Positions 8,609-13,997 of a stretch of DNA of 13,997 nucleotides are shown here, in pieces. A model generated the notes under the pieces. It was given only the letters and a program-made list of their open reading frames with translations. It did no database searches and was not told the DNA's origin. Numbering within the stretch: position 1 is the stretch's first letter; the number at the start of each line of letters is the position of its first letter. The position numbers were made by a program, and so were the translations under genes. This stretch comes from Tieghemiomyces parasiticus (lineage: Eukaryota > Kickxellomycota > Dimargaritomycetes > Dimargaritales > Dimargaritaceae): positions 1 through 13,997 of the forward strand of contig JANBPT010001124.1 in the NCBI GenBank assembly GCA_027575765.1. Direction: 5' to 3'.

Positions 8609-10510
8609 CTTATTATGCATATGCGAGGGTGAGATGGGAGAACAGTCAGGGTTAGCGCAGGATAGACAAAATGAATACCTATCATATTCAAGAGTGCCCT
8701 TCTTGTAGAGAAAGCAACGTCCTTGGCCGTCCGATAAACACCGCGGAAAAATCGGTGCCTCCTCCTCGACAGTAAACACAATTGCGGGAAATTCTTAACT
8801 TACTTGGACACAAAGTCTTCAATAGCCTCTTTGAGCGCGAGGTTCGGGACTAAATCCTTGTCGGTCATCTTCAACCGTGTCAGCGGGTCGTACGGCCCAA
8901 TACGCTTCAAATGCTCCAGCAGGGAACTCCGCTCGTAGGAGATCCCACTTGGGGTGATGACGGGATCGTGCATGATGTTGAAGGTTATCTTGTCGCAATA
9001 GCATTCGGGCACCTCCCGCACAGCCAGGTTCGCGTCGGCCTGGCCGAAAACCTGCATCACCTGCGACAGGTAGACATTCTGATGGAGGGATGGAGAAGGA
9101 ACCCGGGTTCCCAGGGAGGATGGTGGTCCATACCAGATTGTAGTTGGACAGCGGTGTCAGCTCGTGGGATCGTTCAGTGTGTAATCAATTGGCCGATACA
9201 ATCGTAGAGCTTGCCTCTCTCTTGCTGAATTAACTTACCTCTTCACTCTCTATCTCGCTCTGCACCTCTTCTTGGTCCTTCAGTTCCTTATAGTTCTGTG
9301 TAAGTAGGTGCCGTTTCCTGTGGATATCAGAGGTAGGGCAAACAAGTAAGCAAGTATGGAGGATGACAAAAAGGGTTAGGACCGTCGTTCGAACTCCATA
9401 GACTGCGGCTGGCGTAAGGGCTCAACACGACAGCGGCAGGTCCGGCGGCAGGGGAGGGGGGGGCAATGGTTCATTACTTACTCGTCAAAGTGATCCTGAA
9501 TGAGAGCTTTCACAAAAGCCAGGGTCTGTGACTGCTTCTCGATCCGCTCGACCTCGAGGGCCTGCCACCGCAGCTTCTTGACAAGCTGGATCTTGGTGAC
9601 AATATCTGCGGCGAAGCGATAGGACTGGCGGTTCTCCTGACACAGACGGTAGGCTCGGAGCAAGTGGATGAGGGCTTCATCGTGTCGATTACCCAGTTGG
9701 GTCAGCGCCTGGCCCAGAAAGAAGTGGCCCTTGGTCGATTGGTCATTGATGTCAACGGCCTGTCGGCTGTCCTGGCCGGCCTCATCGTAACGGTGAAGCT
9801 GAGGTTCGGAATAAGATGAGGGGGTAGGGAGTGCCGGTGCAGCGCATTGGCTTCGGTTAGCACAACCGCCAGTTGGTCGCGTTTAACAAGTAGCTAGTCT
9901 ACTTTGATGTACAGACTGCAACGCCATCAAACCCTCCGCCCCGAAATCCACCGGGGGTAAGGCAACAACACCTCAGCGGCAAATTGAAAACTATACCTTC
10001 AAGTAACAGAGGGCGCGGTTTGTGTAATAAATATCGTTCTTGGGATCGGCTTTCTGCGTGACGTGGCCGGGAGGGAGAGAGAGTGGAGAGGGCAGTTAAT
10101 CTAAGTCGTGTGAGCGCGGTGTAGGTCTAGAAGAGAAGCAGTATCAGGTATCCCTGGGCGATCAGGGGGGGGGTGCTGAAGAGACACAGGATATGTGAAT
10201 GAGAGGGCCACCGAACTCTTCCCGCGCTTCCCTAGCGCCGGAAGGGCGAGCTGCCACGGCACTTTGTCTGCCTGTGCCATTGTTGAATGTCCTGGGTCTC
10301 ATCAGGGCCACTTGACCTCTCATCGCAGTCATTCAGCGTGGGCAATATGGTCACGGCGAATCAAGCCACAGGAAAGTCAGGTCGGCTTACTCGCCTCTCC
10401 CAACCGTTACTTACGATGGCCTTGGTGTATTCGGTAATAGCTGTCTCAAACTTCCCCTGGGCGAAGAAATTGTTGCCACTCCGCTTGTGGTGTTCGGCGA
10501 TATAGCTCAT
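8584..10510 (-). CDS. STUB1: CHIP co-chaperone and U-box E3 ubiquitin ligase, six exons
   Basis: Exons on the minus strand are 10510-10415, 10053-9997, 9798-9482, 9317-9239, 9078-8804 and 8608-8584, giving 282 residues against about 303 in human CHIP. Every junction has GT/AG ends and keeps frame; donors are GTAAGT, GTATAG, GTAAGT, GTAAGT and GTAAGT. Residues 3-104 form three TPR units that in CHIP bind the EEVD tails of Hsp70 and Hsp90. The carboxylate-clamp residues appear kept at K9, N13, N44 (YYTNRALCYLK) and K74 (KGHFFLGQ). Residues about 105-205 are a charged helical linker used for dimerisation in the family. Residues 206-282 are the U-box that recruits E2 enzymes (DPVITPSGISYER, then YDPLTR); H239 and P248 match the human positions H260 and P269, whose mutation abolishes activity. 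The C-terminus NGWAADY matches the family NGW-x-x-DY ending. The role is ubiquitylation of chaperone-bound misfolded clients in the cytosol. No TATA box was found upstream; it is divergent from the p62 gene. Confidence 0.93.
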
Positions 10511-11744
10511 GACTGCCGGTACGGCGGGGACGGCCGCCTAGAATTCGAAATTAATGGAGCAACGCTAGTGGGGTTGTAGGGCGTAAAGACCGTTCGGAGG
10601 CTGGCAGTTCAGAGAGCGTCGGGAAATAGAGGGGGTGAACGAGGGGGTGCTTCAGAGTCAGGGCAGTGGGCGCCGAAGGGTCGGGTCCTGGTACGTCGGG
10701 TGTGTTAAAGAGAGAAGGTAGAGTATGAACCGGTCGTATGACGCGGAGGACGGCCGGGGGCGGAATGGGGTTGCTTGCGGCGACACAAGAAGGCGGGTGT
10801 CTGTAGTCAGGGCGGGAAATGTTCAAGTGGCTGGAATGCGTATTGGACGCTGGCTATGTCCTGCCAGAGAGCTTTGGTCTGGGAAGCTGCGACGGAGGAA
10901 TGCGCATATAGGGCAGAGGGGGTTCGGGAAGCTCGCCGGGCTGCCGGTTGGGGTGGGGGCGTGGAGAGCTAGATGCCCAAGTCTTGGCCAAGGGCTGGGT
11001 GGGGGGGGGGGAGGGTCGAGAGGTTGGGCTTACTCAGCCGCTGTAACCAAGGCCAAAAAAGGCTTGCAGCGCAGCGGGGGCAGGTAACTGGGCGAGAGAG
11101 GGGCAAGGGAACGAATAGACGGGCGAGGAAGCTGCCATCTGGCTATCCAACCGATGGCAGTGAGAGCATTGATAACATGTCCCACAAGGCCACGGAGGAC
11201 GAGCCGCCGTGGCCACCGCACACCCTAGCAGACTCGGGAACGAGGGGCAGGACCTCGAGCGATCAATCGCGCCAAAGTAGTCAACCCGGGGCGCCTACGC
11301 CTCAATCAGTGTAATCCTGAACGTTGCCGTAAGTAATGACCCGCTATAAATAGGCCACCGGGCAGGGTGGGTGCATGTCTGAGGCTGCTGCCACGAGCCT
11401 TCCAGGCCTGCTAGAGAATTCGAGACCACACCCTATTGTGGCCGACGGAGTTGGCGACCAACTCGCAGCGGGAGACCTAACGCTAGCCACCTGGTCCTGT
11501 CGGAGTCCCAAAGCGAAGGCTAGCCGTAATACTCGCTCCCACCCCTCCGGCCGGCTCCGCCCTAGGCCTCCTTACCAGCCCCCACCTTCGGTGTGCGTTT
11601 CCCCCCCCCCCCTACTCACCCGTCTCCTTGCATTGGCCCAACCCTGTCCCGTCGAGCTCTCCATACGTGCTTCCCATTTGCGTCATCCCCTACATCTTTT
11701 ATTTTCAGCGCATCTGCCTTACCACACCGGGTCTCCTTCCAGCC
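10511..11744. other. Divergent intergenic region between CHIP and p62
   Basis: About 1.2 kb separates the two start codons, so it should carry both promoters and leaders. It is GC-rich, with runs G11 at 11001-11011 and C12 at 11601-11612. Short frames exist, such as a 45-codon one starting at 11178, but none has recognisable features. A consensus donor GTAAGT lies at 11329-11334; paired with an acceptor at 11708 or 11742 it could define a 5'UTR intron, but then the TATA box at 11345 would lie inside it, so these two readings compete. The CHIP side shows no TATA box. Confidence 0.45.
11345..11352 (+). promoter_or_regulatory. TATA box of the dynactin p62 gene
   Basis: TATAAATA lies 400 bases before the p62 start codon. 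An ATG at 11375 is only 30 bases downstream and would be at or before the expected transcription start. From 11378 to 11744 there is no ATG, so a transcript starting here would have the p62 ATG as its first. Confidence 0.45.
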
Positions 11745-11807
11745 ATGACTGCTGCCCCGCTACCAGTGTTCGTCCAGTACCACTGCCCGTGCCATCCCTT
11801 GGTACAA
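11745..11807 (+). other. DCTN4: p62 N-terminal Cys motif supporting the start
   Basis: The first 21 residues contain VQYHCPCH, a CxC motif that resembles the short cysteine-containing N-terminus I recall in fungal p62 proteins. Candidate 3' splice sites lie just before the ATG (TTTTCAG at 11708 and TTCCAG at 11742), so a 5'UTR intron is possible; no strong donor was found between 11378 and 11700. Confidence 0.4.
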
Positions 11808-13676
11808 GCCGAACACGAACTCCGCCCGGCAGGAGAGCCCACCCCTGACGAGACCGAGGCCCCAACTGCGACATCCGAGGATGGCCCCGCTGACAACGAG
11901 GCTGAAGCGGCCATCGACGGCCTCAGCGCCGATGTGGTGCCCGTCAACCCGACCTCTGACGTCTTGGTTTACCAGACCCACGCGCTGTGCAGCCTCTACT
12001 TTTGCGAAGACTGCCTCCAGATCCGCTGCGGCCAGTGCGTCCTCGAGGAGATCACCGGCTACTACTGTCCGAACTGCCTGTTCGAGGTGCCCAGTGCCAG
12101 CGTAAAGGCAGAGAAGAACCAATGCGCCCGTAATTGTTTCGAGTGTCCCTGCTGTTTCCACAGCTTGACCGTCGTTGAGGATCCCACCGCGCCCACCGAG
12201 TCGGCCCGCGCGCAGCCCTTTTACTTGAACTGCGCCTTCTGTCGTTGGAGTTCTCGCGAGATTGGCGTGGCCTTTGAGAAGCAGACCGGTTTGGCCGCCC
12301 AATTGCAGAAACGTGATCAGGCCCAGGCTCCGCTCAAGGAGTTCGATCACCTGCGGGAGCACTTCGAAGCTGTCCTGCGGGCCAATCAGCCCAGCGCCAC
12401 TGGTAATAATAGCTACGGCAGCTCGGCGACGGGTATGTTGGGGTCCCCGCACACCTCATCATTCCTGTCGTCACTGCGCCCGGCCTACGGCACCCGCGCT
12501 GGTAGTGTCTACTCCCCGGCCCGGGGTAGCGTGCTGAGCTCGCCGGCCTCCGTGCACTCCCCAGGGTCCTATCTGAACTCCCCGGACACCGCCGCCACTG
12601 TGTCATCCGTTACCCCGTCTGCCGCCTACCAGGCCCTACATCGCGCACCCGAACCTGAGGCCGTGGTGGGCGATCTGATGGCCCGTACGGACCTACGAGA
12701 CCTGGCGACACGGGAACAGCGGGATCGCCAGGGCCCCACAGCCACCACGTCCTACGCGCTCTCCAAGCACTGGCCGCGTCGGATTGCGCTCCGTAGCAAA
12801 CGGGCCAAACGGTGTCGTGACTGTCGCCACATCCTCATCAAACCTGAGCCCAAGGCCCAGGCCACCCGGTTTAAAATCAAGTTCATCGCCATGAACTTCG
12901 TCCCCAACGTGACCATCGTCCGTAACCCCGTCGTTTACTACTCCAACCGGCCCACCCGTTTCGTCCTGCGCTTTGTCAACCCGCAGTACCACGCCACCCA
13001 GGTCACCCTTGCCGTACCCGACGACTACGCGGGTCGTGCCGCCCGCATTACAGTAATGGCCCCGGCGTTCCAAGTGGGCGCCTACAATGATATTTGGGAG
13101 TACGAGGCCCACCCTGACGAGGACGAGAGCGACGAAGAAGGCGACGTGGATGATGACGGCAACTACAGTGCCAATGATATGGCCCTTGACGGGGAAGCAG
13201 ACGACGGGTCCGATGTGACCGGCCCGCCTCTCGATTATGGCGACGGGCCGCACCTCATACCCTCGCCGTCCGGCGCTGATGGGCCGGTCGCCAATACCCC
13301 GGGTTATATAACTGCCGCCGCGGCCTCGGCCGTAGCCCTACGCAAACGTCGCCAGCGCCGGCGGCTGCTCACCCAGGGTATCTACGAGCGTAAGGCAAAC
13401 GAGACTGCCGTCGTCCTGGAGGCCACCCCGCTTGGACCCATATCCAATCTTATATTCCCACTCCACGTCACCTTTGACTACGTTCTGGAAGGCTTGAGTG
13501 ACGACTACGACGACGAGGCGGAGGAAGGTGACAAGGTCAGTAAGGGCGGGACCCCAGATACCTCGACGCCGGATGCCACGGAGGGCGAGGTGGGGAAACC
13601 GACCACGACCACACAGGCCTGCTCATTCTGGCTTTACATCAACTTGGGTCAGGTGGTCGATTCACCAGCGTCGTAG
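11745..13676 (+). CDS. DCTN4: Dynactin subunit p62 (DCTN4 family)
   Basis: This is a single open frame of 643 residues (human DCTN4 is about 460). p62 sits in the pointed-end complex of dynactin, the dynein activator that binds cargo and moves it along microtubules. Cysteine pairs dominate the N-terminal half: C14/C16, C87/C90 (LYFCEDC), C95/C98, C108/C111 (YYCPNC), C127-C137 (CFECPCC) and C163/C166 (NCAFCRWSSREIG), the family's zinc-binding region. A further pair C357/C360 (RCRDC) begins the conserved block KPEPKAQATRFKIKF, followed by a beta-rich segment. Extra length comes from an acidic N-terminal insert (30-65), a Ser/Pro-rich linker (212-300), an acidic stretch (456-490) and a basic patch (RKRRQRRR, 533-540). 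The ATG has a good context (CCAGCCATGA) and is the first after the TATA box. The frame is open further upstream, to a TTG at 11628, but without an ATG. The coding region has no intron, unlike CHIP next door. Confidence 0.92.
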   Translation: MTAAPLPVFVQYHCPCHPLVQAEHELRPAGEPTPDETEAPTATSEDGPADNEAEAAIDGLSADVVPVNPTSDVLVYQTHALCSLYFCEDCLQIRCGQCVLEEITGYYCPNCLFEVPSASVKAEKNQCARNCFECPCCFHSLTVVEDPTAPTESARAQPFYLNCAFCRWSSREIGVAFEKQTGLAAQLQKRDQAQAPLKEFDHLREHFEAVLRANQPSATGNNSYGSSATGMLGSPHTSSFLSSLRPAYGTRAGSVYSPARGSVLSSPASVHSPGSYLNSPDTAATVSSVTPSAAYQALHRAPEPEAVVGDLMARTDLRDLATREQRDRQGPTATTSYALSKHWPRRIALRSKRAKRCRDCRHILIKPEPKAQATRFKIKFIAMNFVPNVTIVRNPVVYYSNRPTRFVLRFVNPQYHATQVTLAVPDDYAGRAARITVMAPAFQVGAYNDIWEYEAHPDEDESDEEGDVDDDGNYSANDMALDGEADDGSDVTGPPLDYGDGPHLIPSPSGADGPVANTPGYITAAAASAVALRKRRQRRRLLTQGIYERKANETAVVLEATPLGPISNLIFPLHVTFDYVLEGLSDDYDDEAEEGDKVSKGGTPDTSTPDATEGEVGKPTTTTQACSFWLYINLGQVVDSPAS

Positions 13677-13766
13677 CATTGGGGATTCGCTCTGCTAGTA
13701 GCTTTATTGAACCCCTTGATATGTCAAGTCTGTAGCCCTCCACTCCCTCTTCGCCTCTAGACCGAC

Positions 13767-13772
13767 AATAAA
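13767..13772 (+). terminator. Poly(A) signal of dynactin p62
   Basis: AATAAA lies 91 bases after the TAG stop codon, a usual distance for a fungal 3'UTR. No other canonical signal occurs between the stop and this site. Confidence 0.6.
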
Positions 13773-13997
13773 CAAGCACTACTCCGAGTACCTGGATAGC
13801 CTCGCCTTTCTAAGTCATACTGGGGCCAACTAACGGCCAGGCCTGGTGGCATGTGTAAGAATACATACATGGCCATTGCAGGCCAATGACCCCATCAAAT
13901 TGTAAATTAAACTTCAAATGTGTGTCTATCACTCGGGTTTATAGATTTTAGAGTAAGGATCAGAGAAGAGCCGCTCCGTAGGAGATATACGGGTAGG
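13773..13997. other. Right-end intergenic sequence
   Basis: About 225 bases without a gene. It holds a 10-bp palindrome CCAGGCCTGG near 13839 and AT-rich sequence from about 13890. I see no promoter, RNA gene or coding start. Confidence 0.4.

Noticed and set aside
8528..8779. 83-codon minus-strand frame after CHIP
   Set aside because: It lies in CHIP intron 5 and the 3' flank; the CHIP exon at 8584-8608 in another frame explains the only conserved part.
8800..9060. U-box region as a separate short gene ending at TAA 8800
   Set aside because: It begins mid-domain at a GTG codon; splicing on both sides joins it in frame to TPR exons and to the terminal micro-exon.
9380..9400. TTCGAA-containing tRNA-like T-loop
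   Set aside because: No acceptor stem, D-arm or anticodon arm can be drawn around it, and it lies inside CHIP intron 3.
10973..11314. 113-codon plus-strand frame between CHIP and p62
   Set aside because: No recognisable domain, runs through a G11 tract, poor start context; a 45-codon subframe from 11178 is possible but unsupported.
11628..11744. N-terminal extension of p62 from a TTG codon
   Set aside because: There is no ATG in this stretch, and the ATG at 11745 has good context and begins a family-like N-terminus.
11760..13253. Long antisense frames under the p62 gene (for example 11760-12452 and 12693-13253)
   Set aside because: They are mirror frames caused by the GC-rich codon use of p62; their residues show no family features.
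1..13997. CRISPR array, rRNA, bacterial operon or phage structure
   Set aside because: No regular repeat-spacer pattern, rRNA core sequence or closely packed co-directional genes were seen; gene layout is eukaryotic.

Overview
The window looks like nuclear DNA of a filamentous, probably early-diverging fungus. It has spliced genes with GTAAGT-type donors and introns of about 160-360 bases, TATA boxes, pyrimidine-rich leaders and an AATAAA poly(A) signal. Two of the genes support this. Dynactin p62 is missing from budding yeast but common in filamentous fungi and animals. A full CHIP (STUB1) ubiquitin ligase is, as far as I recall, missing from the model yeasts and uncommon in Dikarya. The species assignment is inference.

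Left edge (1-111, minus): one exon of a mitochondrial NUC1/EndoG-type nuclease that runs out of the window. From 112 to about 3200 there is no gene I can defend. This stretch is AT-rich in parts, strongly purine-rich on the plus strand around 560-1300, and holds the first copy of a diverged dispersed repeat.

3209-5159 (plus): a complete unrecognised gene with a TATA box, a probable 5'UTR intron, a start in a strong context and one coding intron. It encodes about 489 residues: signal peptide, F-box-like motif, proline/acid-rich linker and a C-terminal domain of unknown function. It is the most interesting candidate here.

5160-8583 is gene-poor. It holds the second copy of the dispersed repeat (6318-6602) and a pyrimidine-rich tract (about 6940-8150) that mirrors the purine-rich tract on the left.

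8584-10510 (minus): a complete six-exon CHIP co-chaperone/E3 ligase gene of 282 residues (three TPRs, helical linker, U-box). Its last exon is only 25 bases and supplies the conserved NGW..DY C-terminus; reading through the preceding donor gives a false early stop. CHIP is transcribed divergently from the next gene across about 1.2 kb.

11345-13772 (plus): an intronless coding region for dynactin subunit p62/DCTN4 (643 residues) with a TATA box upstream and a poly(A) signal downstream. The last 220 bases hold nothing I can name.

The genes do not form a pathway; they are separately transcribed eukaryotic genes. Every splice prediction was made by hand from frame, splice-site consensus and similarity to remembered family features; no alignment or database search was run.
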